Source: Epiperipatus broadwayi (lineage: Eukaryota; Onychophora; Udeonychophora; Euonychophora; Peripatidae). From it: a stretch of DNA of 64,000 nt. The position numbers were made by a program, and so were the translations under genes. Where the stretch lies: NCBI GenBank assembly GCA_028023455.1, contig JAQFVV010000012.1, forward strand, positions 13,036,364 through 13,100,363. The letters run 5' to 3'. Below, in pieces: positions 33,931-44,866 of this stretch. Positions within the stretch are counted from its first letter, which is position 1. Every line of letters starts with the position of its first letter. The notes beneath the pieces were generated by a model, which made no database searches, was not told the origin of the DNA, and saw only the letters and a program-made list of their open reading frames with translations.

Positions 33931-34904
33931 GTTGCAGCTTGCAGTTGATAAAGCATTCACAAAATTTACTGGGCATAGTACCAAATGAAAATATAAACAT
34001 TTAAAACCAATAAAAGAGAGCTTTCAAATGATGTTTGTGTAGTAGTAGCCACAATGGTTATGCATATATCACATGGAATTGTATGCAGGCAAAGAATCAT
34101 TCTGATTCTTGCCTATGCGTTGATACTCATGCTGTGGAGTCAGTAGTTTTGCCACATCTTGCATCACATTATTTTCAAGTCTATAGCTAGCAAATGAGCT
34201 ATATTCAAATAAATTATATCTTTGTGGGACAATAAATATAACAAGATAGCATCACTGGTGTACATAAAGAATATAAACATCACTGATGTACACAAAAAAA
34301 TATAAAATGAAGAGATGAAAGTCATTTTATCAGTGATACAGACAGTAGCCTACAATTTCTAGTTTTAGATAGACAAAAAGCCAATTGCTATGATGACAAA
34401 TGCATATCTATTTTCTGGAAATGATTTGTTTTGTATCTTTTATTAGGATGAATCTTTTTCTTATAGACGCCTTTGAGATTTGATAACTTTTGGGGTACAA
34501 GATAAAAATGAAGAATTCATATGTGACTTGATTGGAGATTCTGAAGCTATGGATTATCTCAGGTACGAAGTATTATATATGGTTTAAAAGATAATTTTGT
34601 GAGAAATACAAAGAAATTATCACTGAAGATGTAATTTAAACTTAGTTAATGATAAATTAGAAATTATGAACAAACAATAAAGTAATAATTATGTCGAATG
34701 TTGAAATTTCTTTTTTTCCTTATTTTTTAAATAATTATCACTATTTATCTTAGACTTATTGTTATCCTTTGTTTTTCTAGTTTCTATTAATGTAATTTGG
34801 TTTTGCTCTAACATTATTAAAACTGAAATTATTGTGAGAATTGTGTCTCAGATCAGTTTTTAAAAAAATTCAATATGGCACTTGCAAACTCAATTACTTA
34901 AAAT

Positions 34905-36440
34905 GCATCTACAGAAAGTCTGCAAAAAACTGGATGAATTAGAGCTAAACTTAACACCAAAAATGCATATGGAAAATGAGCAACATCAAGTTCTTAGGTC
35001 ACATTAGATCTAAAAATGGCATATCTGTCCCCAAAAAACCTAAAGCAGATGCAGAAACCTAACAATGTGAAACAACTTCAAGCCTTAACTAGGTCAGGTT
35101 AATTACTTTGAAAATTTTTTAATAAGTCCACATGGCCAGACCATTATATGATCTCTCAAAAAGAATCAGAAATAGAAATGGGAAGAAGAACAAAAAGCAT
35201 TTCTATATACAAAATCGCTGCTGATTTTAAATAAATTACTTGTCCATTACAACCGTGAATTGGAAGTAACTCTGACCATGGACACATCAGAATTTGGTGT
35301 TGTAGTATTATTGTGTCATCCTGCTCATGAAGGTAAATGACCCATTGCTTATATGTCATGTACATTATCCAAAGCAGAAAAAAACCAGTCAGTTGGACAA
35401 GGAGCCCCCTGTGTTTTTATTTGGCATCAAAATGTTCCATCATTATCTATATGAAACTGATCATAAATCCCTGTTGGGAATATTAGGAATTAAAAAAATT
35501 CCTGAACATCTGAGTCCTCACATGTTGCGTTGGAATTTTGGCAGGTTATTATTATACAATTAGTATATAGAAAAGGAAAACAAATAGTGCATGCTGATGC
35601 TCTATCACACATACCTGATAAGACTGAAAGTTATAAAAAAGAAATAGAAATTAATTGTATCGATGCCTTGAAGAGTCAAACCTTCAACAGCACAATAGTG
35701 GCTGTGTGGACATCCAAAGACAATGGCTGTCAATGAATGATAAAGCAGATCAGCAAAAAATGGCCAAATCAATGACCTAGTTTTCTCCATAACGAATTTT
35801 GGAATACCTATGAGAAGTTAGCTGTATGCAAGTGATGCATTCTGAGGGATGATCAGGTGCTAACTCTGCTAAAAGGTAGAAACCAAATTCTCAAGTTGTT
35901 GCATGAGGGGCATCATCCAGGCATTGTTGGGGCAAACGCATTACCTTGTAATTATGTCTGGTGGCCCAGTATTAATAATGACATTGAAAAATATATTTAA
36001 AAATGCAAAAACTGTCAAACATGTGCTAAAGCCCCTCCATCTAAATTTGAATCATGGACTAAAGCTGAAAGACTATGGCAACAGATATACATCAACCACT
36101 GCAGTCCATGAGAGGGTCATCTGTTTTTTGGTAGTGGTTGACACAAACACACTCCCTACAACTCTCAATCCAATGGACTAGCAGAGAAATCTGTACAAAC
36201 TCTAAAGTCTTCCATAACAAATTTGGGGGAAATTAAAATATACAAAGCAGTGCTCACTGTACTCCTTAATCAATTGCGACCCCTAATGCCAAATCTGAAA
36301 AATCACCAGCTGAAATATATTTGGGTAGAAAGTTGCACACAAAATTATCAAACAGTGTGCCAATTGTGGATCAAAATAAACATCAAGCCAGTACCTATAA
36401 ATTTAATAAATTTAAACCACAGGAAAAAGTATAGGTAAAA
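34905..36440 (+). pseudogene. Element B RT end, RNase H and integrase
   Basis: After the insertion the frames give KVCKKLDELEL; a GHIRSKNGISV-type block; LTMDTSEFGVVVLL (start of the RNase H fold, with its first catalytic Asp); KGKQIVHADALSHIPD (end of RNase H); and HHPGIVGANAL with NYVWWPSINNDIEKYI. Next comes CKNCQTCAKAPPSKFESWTK, part of the integrase HHCC zinc-binding domain. Then there is a gap where the catalytic DDE core should be, and finally a block reading N-SQSNGLAEKSVQTLKS. The missing central integrase core and the many stops make it inactive. Confidence 0.8.
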
Positions 36441-36639
36441 ACCAATATGAATAAGTTTTGGTCACAAGTTCGAATGAAAAACGGGGAAATACTGTGCAAG
36501 CATGTAAACCAGCTATGTAAAGATGAGAGCAAAGATATAATACCTGACTTATTCAACACAATGGACACCGATGATCACTTGGTGGAACATAAACAACAAC
36601 AGCATGCTAAAAAAAAAAAGAAAAAGACTCACGTGTCTT

Positions 36640-36700
36640 AATGATGGTGTACTGAGTTCAGAGACTCACGTATCTTAATGATGGTGTACTGAGTTCAGAG
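36640..36700. repeat. Short tandem repeat before the B polypurine tract
   Basis: GACTCACGTRTCTTAATGAT followed by GGTGTACTGAGTTCAGAG occurs twice in a row (about 36625 and 36663), directly upstream of the purine tract and 3' LTR. Confidence 0.8.
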
Positions 36701-36715
36701 ATTTGGGGGAAGTAA

Positions 36716-37300
36716 TGATATGTACGTGTATGTTTAAATGCACATACATATATAGGTATAAACTTATAGAGAGAAAAATAAGTTTAGTAAATTAAAGAAT
36801 TTTAAAAGACTTATTCTTTTAAAATTTGTAAGTAAAAGATTTATAAACTTTAAGATTAAAGAAAGATTATTTACTAAAATAAATACCAGTCTAATTAATG
36901 ACAGAAAAATACATCATTAATGAAATAAAACAATTAAAGGAATTGAAGTTAGATTTCCTTTGTAAGATAAATGACAAACTACAAAAATAAGTCATTAATT
37001 AAAATCAGAAAAATAGCGATAAATTCTTGTATGAAGATTAAAATGAAGAATCACTTGAGCAGAGTATGAGCCAATCAACTGCAGGGATTAAAACAATGAA
37101 TGCCTCAGTACTAACTTGATGAACAAGAGGACACTTGATCCATGGAGCTTCACCTGTGCACACGGACATATATATTGGAGAACATCATCTCCCAATGGCA
37201 CAGACTTCAAGTGCAAAGAGTTAGCTTTTTAGTCAAATTATTTAAACCCTGAGATTTAAAAGGTTTATTTTTAAGCTATATTTTAAATACAAATAATTAT
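36716..37300 (+). repeat. 3' LTR of element B (right end uncertain)
   Basis: Its start is set by the preceding purine tract and by identity to the 5' LTR start. A block TGGAGCTTCACCTGTGCACA at about 37145 resembles AGAAGCTATATGTGTGCAGA in the LTR of element C, so B and C belong to related families. No clear terminal CA or target duplication is visible on the right. Confidence 0.6.
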
Positions 37301-37922
37301 TTATTAAAAGTTTTACAAATCTATGAGTAGAAGCATTCTTAAATAGTTTAATGCTTTTATTTAATGTCAAAATATGACTAGTTTGTCATAAATCTATAAT
37401 CCTTAGCAGCATTAAAACTGTTAAGCATAGTTGTATTATGGCTGCTATTATTCTTATTAGAGGATTTTATTTTGAACACTAATTTTTGGTTGAAAATTTT
37501 TTGAAAAGAGACTTTTAAAGTGAACCTTTTGAGCAAATTTAATATTCTTTCTTACAAATAATTTAAAGCCTATCTCTGTAGTAATGTATAAAGTTATATA
37601 TTAAAAATAATACTTTATTGAACAAACATTACCTCAGTATAATGTGTTATGTTACTGGGATATGACTACCTATTTTGTATAAAACTTTTTTTTTTGCCAA
37701 ATATTATTTCTTGTTACTAAAATCTAATGCTTTTATGTAATTATAAATCCAATAATACAATTATATTGTTATTTTAAATCTGTAGATACTTTGAAAGACA
37801 AACACAAAACAGAAATACCTAATAAAAAAAAAGCTATAAACTTTATTGTTATTCATAAATTATGTAAAAAGGTTGTATTGTTACATTTTGTTTAAGATTA
37901 TTAAATTCTGTCTATTTGAGAT
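37301..37922. other. AT-rich sequence between elements B and C
   Basis: It may still contain the decayed right end of element B. TTAATGCTTTTATTTAAT at 37338 and CTAATGCTTTTATGTAAT at 37725 carry the ATGCTTTTAT motif seen at fold-back ends elsewhere in the window. No gene is present. Confidence 0.4.
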
Positions 37923-37996
37923 ATTATAGTTATATTTATATGTGTACGTTAAAATACATACATCTACAAAGCTATAAAAATAGTATAAATAATATT

Positions 37997-38927
37997 CTTA
38001 TATCTTGGTGTTTTCCTGAGGGTTTGTGATGATGGTATTCTAGTTGCATTTTTATATTGGACTATTTCCATCATCTAATATGTGTGTTGAATGTCTTTAG
38101 AAAAGTTTAATTTTATTTAAATATTCCAAATACATTCAACTGTTAGTAATATCACAGCAAACAGGCTAATATATACATCAACTGTTAGTAATATCACAGC
38201 AACAAGTTAGTATATGTACCAACTGTTAATAAATCACAGCAAACAGGTTGGTATATGCACAAACTGTTAGTAATATCACAGCAAACAGATTAATATGTGC
38301 ACAACATTTAGAGATATATTATTCTCCCCTCTTCTTCATGTGTTGCTGGCCTGACCAGTGACAGTACTAGCATGAGATTCGAACCTGGGTCCATAGATTC
38401 TTGAATTTTAAGATAATGCTCTTGCTGACCTGACCATGCTAGTACTGTCACTGGTCAGGCCAGCAACACCTGAAGAAGAGGGGAGAATAATACCTCTCAA
38501 AATGTTGTGCATATACTAACCTGTTTGCTATGATATTACTAACAGTTGGTGTATATACTAACCTGTTTGTTGTGATATTATTAATAGTTGGTGCATATAC
38601 TAACTTGTTGCTGTGATATCACTAACAGTTGGTGCATATACTAACCTGTTTGCTGTGATATTACTAACAGTTGCATGTATTTGGAATATTTAAATAAAAT
38701 CAAACTTTCTAAAGACATTCAACACACATATTAAATGATGGAAATAGTCCAATATAAAAATACAACTCTTATATCTTCTTTACTTTTTTTGCATTTTTCT
38801 TTTTATATTCATATATATTATATTTTTTATAAATCTTCTTATATACACTTTAATGCAATTTTTTATATATAATTCCTCTTTTATTTTTCTAATAGAAGAT
38901 TTTTTAAAAAGTAATATATATATATGA
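37997..38927 (-). mobile_element. 931-bp fold-back element with tRNA-like core
   Basis: A perfect 12-bp target duplication ATAAATAATATT (37985-37996 and 38928-38939) brackets it, and the 3' LTR shows the unoccupied site. The core is a large palindrome with arms 38042-38373 and 38436-38767 (332 bp each). Each arm contains about four tandem units of some 45 bp built on AACTGTTAGTAATATCACAG. The loop, read on the minus strand, has AGCAAGAGCATT, then CCCAGGTTCGAATCTC at 38370-38388, a good B box and a plausible tRNA-like fold. No protein is encoded. A variable-length target duplication of this size points to target-primed retroposition rather than a cut-and-paste MITE. Confidence 0.75.
38370..38430 (-). 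ncRNA. tRNA-like pol III unit in the fold-back loop
   Basis: On the minus strand, GGTCAGCAAGAGCATTATC resembles the D-arm/A-box side of a tRNA. GGACCCAGGTTCGAATCTCA resembles the variable loop and T-arm with a B box matching GTTCGAATC. The acceptor stem is not convincing, so it is a tRNA-derived relic rather than a tRNA gene. Confidence 0.5.
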
Positions 38928-39985
38928 ATAAATAATATTGTGTTATATATATGAATGAATGTATGTTAAAATACATACACATTGAAAGTTTAAAAATAAG
39001 TATAATAAATTTTAATAAAAACTAAAAACTTATAGAATTAGTAGATAAAAGAATTGCAGTTTTACTAAAAGATTAATTATAATCTGAGGAAACAAATAAA
39101 ATCATTTTAAAAAAAATAAAAAAATGAAATTCCTTCAAAAACTAATTAATAAATAACAATCAAAAAGTAGTTAAATTCCAGAGCATACTTCATTACAAAG
39201 GAAACATTAACAATATTACAAATTAACTACAGCTTAGTATTGCTTTTGACTGCTGCAGGTCGCATTTATAGCATTAAATAAAGTCAGACTTGTAAGTGAA
39301 AGACAGGAAGCAGAGAATAAGCATGTAAAGTAATTAATATGTAAATTGATGATAAAGCAAAACAAATGAATCGTTTATAATTATCACATGGATATTATTG
39401 TTTATAAACCACATCTTTATAAATTTTCTTTTTCAATCATTGCACTCAGTGGAAACTACTTATGCTGGATGCATTTAGAAATATAAAATATTAAAAAATG
39501 TCAGCAGCATCTGAATGACTAACCAATTAAAAAAGAAATTCTAATAATTAATTAAAGAAGTGAGTACATGGTCTAGAGAAAAAACTAAAAAACACTTGCT
39601 TGTGGAAGCTTCATGTGTACAGATGGACTTGCAAAAACCCAATGCTAAATATCATGTGTTAACTTAGATAACTCCTACTGTGGACTTTCCTATGGATGTG
39701 CCAAAGCCAGTCTAGGAACTTGAACAGATCTCACTGGCCTTTATTATTATTTTAGTATGCCTTCAGGTCTGTAAGTAAATAATTTGTTAATATGTATATA
39801 TAATAATTGTCTTATTTTAATCCAAAGTTGCTGCAGTTTTATTTTTACCAGGTGAAATTTATATAAGCCTTTATATGTTTGGTAGTGTAAGAATTGCTCC
39901 CAGACATAGCAATTGGCACAGTCTCATTCAAACCTGACAACAAGATAGTAGGAGTAAACCATCAGATTAATAGGTATCAAATAAT

Positions 39986-40490
39986 ATGCTATCATGCCAT
40001 TGTCAATTGATTAATTATAGATCAATGACAGTAATAATTGGCCTCTTTACATTCAACACATATATCTTCATAAATAAAGTTGAAGATAAAAAAAATAAAG
40101 TACCATCATTGCTATGTTTTGCAGGAAAAGGAGTATTAGAGATTACTAATACCTCTGTGAACCTGATACTTCTGAGGATTATTCTTTTGATCAAATGAAA
40201 AATCATTTACCAAATTATTTTTAATCCCTGTTCCTCCTCTTGACATATCATCCAGACTTCACTTCAGAAATTGCCATCAAGGTAGGAATAAAAAAAATTA
40301 AAGATTACAATATAGCTCTTCATGATCTTGCAAAAAATTGTGTATATGACTCATTTCCAGATGAGATTCTCCTTGAGCAATTTCTATGGGGAGAGAGTGA
40401 CCAACAATAGTTTGAGATTGTTAACAGTTGTTAGCCAACACAGAAATAAAATATGGTGAAGTTATAAAACCTGGTATAACTTATGCAATG
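39986..40490 (+). pseudogene. Element C gag, N-terminal part
   Basis: INKVEDKKNKVPSLLCFAGK at about 40072 corresponds to INQIKDDKYKIASLLCFAGK of element B. Pieces LHDLAKNCVYDSFPDEILLE and YGEVIKPGITYAM follow. Coding stops abruptly near 40490 and resumes after 2.3 kb with HELVLENQVN at about 42768, matching B's FEFMLEQS region. Confidence 0.7.
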
Positions 40491-42765
40491 GTTTGGGCTT
40501 TCCACCAGAAGGGGGAGCGCATCTCACTGTGATCAGACCTAGGGTCTTCAAGTAGGATGTTATGAATAATGTAATGAAGTACCTAATCTACAATTGTATC
40601 TAGTTTACACATTAAATTTAGATACAATTTGGTCTAGTTCTCCATACCCCATCCCTCTTTCGGATTCTATTATGCCTCAGTATTAAAACTTGGAGAGAAA
40701 TTTGCCTTCGGCTCTCTTCGGGGGTGAATTTACACTAGATAGCAACTACCGTAACTCTCTACATGGTTCAAATTGATTTAAAGATCCATCGAATCATATT
40801 ACTATATTATCATATAAGAATAAAATATGTGTGGGAGTATATATCTGGTTATAAGTTGATGAGAGAATGTGTAAATGATTTTGATAAACTAGAGACCAAT
40901 ATAATTTAAATCAAGTTAAGAACATTTATTAAATAACAAAATAAAAATTCCAAACTCCTTAACATGATAAAAAGATTATAATTGTATGTGTCAAGAATAT
41001 ATTTCTACCATATCAATGATTAATATATTCACTATTCCAATCCTTACTGATGGTAGAGATACATTGCAATGCACTAACTATTTACAAAGCAGATAAAAAA
41101 ATATTTTATTAAATTGATTGCGCAGCTAGCCTCATCATCCAATTCCAGTTATTACTGTTCCATTTTCTTTGGGAGCTCCCCTCTATATACAATTCCCTAA
41201 AGTTGATAGGAAAGAGCATCCGCACAGGAAGATTAATCATTTATACCAAAGAAAAACACTTGTCAGTTAACAATAAAAAAAAAATAACACAAACTCTGTC
41301 CTGTAGTAGTATATATGCTTAATATGGAATAGTATCAAAAAAATCTTCCCTCATTCCATATCATAATGATGATCAAATGTCAAGTCACTGTAACCTAAAC
41401 TTTATTTAATATAAAAAAACATTTTGTCTAACTTAATAATTTGCCCCCTTCACTTACTTGCTTTCAAGTGTAATGGACTCTTCCAAGTTCTAGGCATGTT
41501 TAAGCTACCAAGTATGGAGATAAAACAAAACTATAATTTTTACAAACAATTATATATAAATAATAAATCAAAATGTTCATTAGCTCATCTTGATTAATGT
41601 CCATGAGTTTAGAAATAATGTCTCTTATGAATACAGTCTATCTCTCTTCGAATCATCCTTCCTCGGTAAGTCATTCATCACCCATTAAAATTCCTTGGCA
41701 ACAGGCTTGAAATGTTGTTTACATTTTCTGCAGTTGCTTCCCTTCTGGATCCATTTAGACAATTAGTGTAGGACATTAGATGTTTCTTTAGGCATTATAT
41801 AGGCAAGTAGATCAAACCATCATGCTTCTATGGTAGGACTGTAGCAATCCAGCCCTATGGCAATATTTAGTTTGGAATACAATGCATAGCAGTTCATAAT
41901 AGATTTACTTTTTCTTAATTTATTATTTGGCATTTAATGGTTTATATAAGAAAAAAAGCTACTTCATCATTTATATATATATATGCAGGTAAGGTTTTAT
42001 TTCTCTTTTCTCCGTGTTCGAATAGTAGTGTAGTTTTTATTTTTAAATTTCAATTTAAAATCAGTTCAGTTCTTTTGTCAAACTGTATGAATTTATCAAA
42101 CTTTTCTCTGTTTAAATGTTGGTTGTAATTTCTTATAATTTTGTGCTACAAAAATTATACAGATAATTTAGAATGTTTGAACAAGTCGTCCAAACATTCG
42201 ATCTTTAAAAGTTAGTTCTTATATCATTTGAAGAATAATAAAAGATAATGTAAATGAACTGGGTTTGCTTTTATACCCCACTTAGTTTCCGGTGTTTAGT
42301 ATACTAGCATTTCCTTTTCCATTGCTGTAGCTGTCTATTGTTACACATATTATATTGATTATAGAGATTTGCTTGTCATTAGGTCATCACTATATTTACT
42401 AAGTCTAAGTCTTTATTCGTGACATTCAACACATTAATAAATAAATCATTGTTGGTCTATATATATATATATATAGGAAGGATTTCTTTAATTGAGTTTT
42501 TATTTCTCATTAAACAAAGGAAATTAGTTCATTGTGACATTTGTTTAATTTAGTACTTAATAAAGCAAATATTTGTCATCTGTCTGTCTGTCTGTCCGTT
42601 CATTCATCCATCCATCCATCTATCTATCTATCTATATGTTTACATACACAAAAAAATGATAGTGCATATTCAACTATATGTTAGTTAAGCTTGTTTTAAC
42701 TGGATTTGATCTGGTGGTGTGGAAAAATAAAGGCTGGTTTCAATAGGATTGTAAGCTACCCTTAC
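40491..42765. mobile_element. 2.3-kb unidentified segment interrupting element C gag
   Basis: It lies between gag parts that are contiguous in element B, so it is most simply a later insertion. The left edge holds TTTCCACCAGAAGGGGGAGC; near the right edge TCTGGTGGTGTGGAAA could be a weak inverted partner. Inside are a small hairpin TTGTATCTAG...TAGATACAA (about 40596-40632) and microsatellites. No transposase or RT motif is readable. Target duplication not found. Confidence 0.45.
42460..42645. repeat. Compound microsatellites (TA)n, (TCTG)n, (CATC)n, (TATC)n
   Basis: A TA run lies at about 42460-42474. At 42573-42635 there is a succession of TCTG, CATC and TATC tetranucleotide units. Confidence 0.85.
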
Positions 42766-42913
42766 ACTCATGAATTAGTTCTTGAGAATCAAGTGAATTT
42801 GTGAAGATAAAAGTCAGAGATAATGTATAAATGGACATTTGTAACTCATATTAACCTGTTAGGAAGATATTTAGAAATTAAAAAAATAATGATAGTAGTA
42901 ATAAAATTCTATT

Positions 42914-43040
42914 TATTTGTCTTTGCTGTGAAAAAACTGGCCAAAAAGCCAATGATTGCTTTTACAAAAATGAATGTTGCAAACTCTGTAACAAAAAAGG
43001 GCATACAGAACTGATGTGTAAAAAAAAAAAAATAGAAGAA
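42914..43040 (+). pseudogene. Element C gag double zinc knuckle
   Basis: The frame reads CLCCEKTGQKANDC (C-x2-C-x4-H-x4-C with His replaced by Gln), then CKLCNKKGHTELMC, a complete CCHC knuckle. Two knuckles in tandem also occur in element D. Confidence 0.75.
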
Positions 43041-44866
43041 CAGCTGTAAAGGTGTTCTTAATAAGTCAACCAATATAAAAAATACATCAATCACAGAATG
43101 TGATAAAATTAAGATACAGTTAAAATTATTCAGAAAGTCTATATCTATGGAGGTCAGTAGCAAAAGTGGCAAATCATTAATTTTGGTGTGTGAAAGGAGT
43201 ACTATAATTAATAATTGTAAAAAATCGCTGACAATCAAGAATACCGAGTTAAAAAAGATGTAAATGAAAATGCAATTAAAATAAAGAGTAATTAAAGCAC
43301 CTGTTAATATAATCAATGGTAAAACTTTTCATTTGTCTCTAGATATAGTTTATGCTCCTATAAACCCATTAATCGGTTGTGAATGATATAAAAAATTGAG
43401 TATCAAAATTACACCAAAAAGGATTGAAATTGAAAAAAAAAATGAGGGGGAAATGATCTAAATTGTTCAATGAGAAACCAGGAAAAATAAAAACCAACCA
43501 TGTCACTAAAGTTATCTCCAAATGCAATATCTATAAATTGAAACCAAGGATTGAAATCAATTATATAAATGTGGTAAAGTTACAAGTTTATAACAATAAA
43601 TAGTAGCTGAATGAGACACAGAAAGATGACGGTGACTAATGGATTATAAGTTAAATCTGATAAGGTTGGCCTAATAAACATCCAAAATTTCTTCATAATA
43701 AATTATGAAATACCTGTGATAAATATTTGTTTGTGAAGGCTGTATTTTGTTGGATGATTATGTATTAATCCCAGTTAAGGGTAGAAATTTAATTTTGCAA
43801 TTATTGCACGAAGATCATCCAGTCATAATAAAAGCAAAAGCTTTATCCCATATGTATGATGGCCAAACATTAATTATGATATCAAGAAATTCATAAAAAA
43901 ATGCAATAATTGTCACACGTGCTAGACCGCTTAACTAAAAATTTTGAGGCATGACGTAGAGCATTAAGACCATGGCAATGCATCTTTGTAGGTCATGTGG
44001 CTCCATTTAACAGATATTTATTTATTGTGGTTGTCAATGTATATTCAAGATGAACAAAATACCAATTAATTAAGAGCCCTAGTTCCAATGAAACAATCAA
44101 AAAATTATTTGAAATTTTTTTTGCATCATGGCCTTCCTGGAACTTTTGATTTCTAAAAATGAAACTAGATTCACATCAGATAAATTTGATGAATGTATAA
44201 AAAAATGGAGATAAGACATACTCAAGGCCCCCTACCACTCTCAATCTAATGAACTTGCAGAAAAAGCTGTCCCAAATTCGAAAGTATCAATAACTAAATT
44301 GGGGAAAATGAAAATACAGGAAGTAGTTTATACTACAATCCTGTATCAGCATTCAATTACAGTTGCTAAATCAGGAATATCATCAGCAGAATATAAGCTG
44401 CATACTAAATTATCAAAGTAATCCCTAATAAATATTACAGTAAATAAGAACCTACTATGCATAAATTCACACCAGGTAAATGAGTGCAAGCAAAAAAATA
44501 GCCTAAATACAATTTTGGGCAACAGCAATAACACATCTGTTGAAGCAAGTTCTAATGGCTTGTACAAATGAAAGAAAACTGTTATGGAAACACATAAACC
44601 AATTGTAAAAAGATGAGAGTTAAGATTTAATACTGTTGATATTTAATGAAACTAATTCTAAACTGAAAGATAAATCTGAGAAACTTAAATAAAAACTTGA
44701 GCTCCGGTCTAACAAGGAAAATCAAGAATATGTAGCAGAAGATACTAACACACCCAAAAAAAAATTGACGTAGATGTTGATCAGGTTAAAATAAAAAAAT
44801 TGAGTTAACTTCATGATTTTATCCTGATTTCAGAAAAAAAGTAAATCTCTGAAGTTAGAGGAAGTG
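43041..44866 (+). pseudogene. Element C protease/linker and integrase remnant; RT missing
   Basis: A linker reads LNEKPGKIKT and KVISKCNIYKLKP (about 43465-43560), equivalent to B's FNGEPGIIKT. Within 200 bp the frames already read integrase: DDYVLIPVKGRNLILQLLHE and AKALSHMYDG at about 43750-43860. A CNNCHTC-type zinc-binding segment follows at about 43905, and weak later blocks run to about 44390. The RT and RNase H domains, about 1.5 kb in element B, are therefore deleted. A purine tract GAAGTTAGAGGAAG precedes the 3' LTR. Confidence 0.7.

Larger units (their letters stand above)
33170..34846. mobile_element. 1.68-kb unclassified insertion in element B
   Basis: It separates two adjacent parts of the reverse transcriptase and is bracketed by a 13-bp direct repeat CTCAGA(A/T)CAGTTT (33157-33169 and 34847-34859). 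There are no terminal inverted repeats, no poly-A and no long ORF. Near the left end lie CTGATTGGTT (an inverted CCAAT box), TGACGTCA (a full cyclic-AMP response element palindrome) and, at about 33527, a good donor context TATT|GTAAGT. At about 34460 there is an acceptor TTTTCTTATAG and at 34560 a donor TCTCAG|GTACG around a partly open frame (FGVQDKNEEFICDLIGDSEA). It also holds an 80-bp tandem repeat. It could be captured host sequence or an unknown element. Confidence 0.6.
30925..37300 (+). mobile_element. LTR retrotransposon B (Ty3/gypsy type), degenerate
   Basis: The 5' LTR starts TGATATGAATGTGTATG at 30925 and ends ATAGCA at 31361. A likely primer-binding region TTGGCACACTCACAG follows. 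gag, protease-linker, RT, RNase H and integrase remnants follow in Ty3/gypsy order. A purine tract GGGGGAAG precedes the 3' LTR start TGATATGTACGTGTATG at 36716. The right border is approximate, because the 3' LTR diverges from the 5' LTR after about 220 bp and no target duplication could be closed. The element is antisense to the host gene within its largest intron. It carries a 1.7-kb insertion at 33170-34846. Confidence 0.75.
37928..39911 (+). repeat. 5' LTR of element C
   Basis: Its start (AGTTATATTTATATGTG, first T changed to A) aligns with TGTTATGTTTATATGTG of the 3' LTR. After the 931-bp insertion it resumes GTGTTATATATATGAATG and continues through AGAATTGCAGTTTTACTAAA to GACATAGCA. 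It provides the empty site for the SINE insertion in the 3' LTR (ACTAAAAGATTAATTATAAT). Confidence 0.8.

Noticed and set aside
42909-43316. 135-codon minus-strand open frame, among the longest in the window
   Set aside because: Antisense to the double zinc knuckle of element C. It is a hydrophobic artefact of Lys-rich coding on the other strand.
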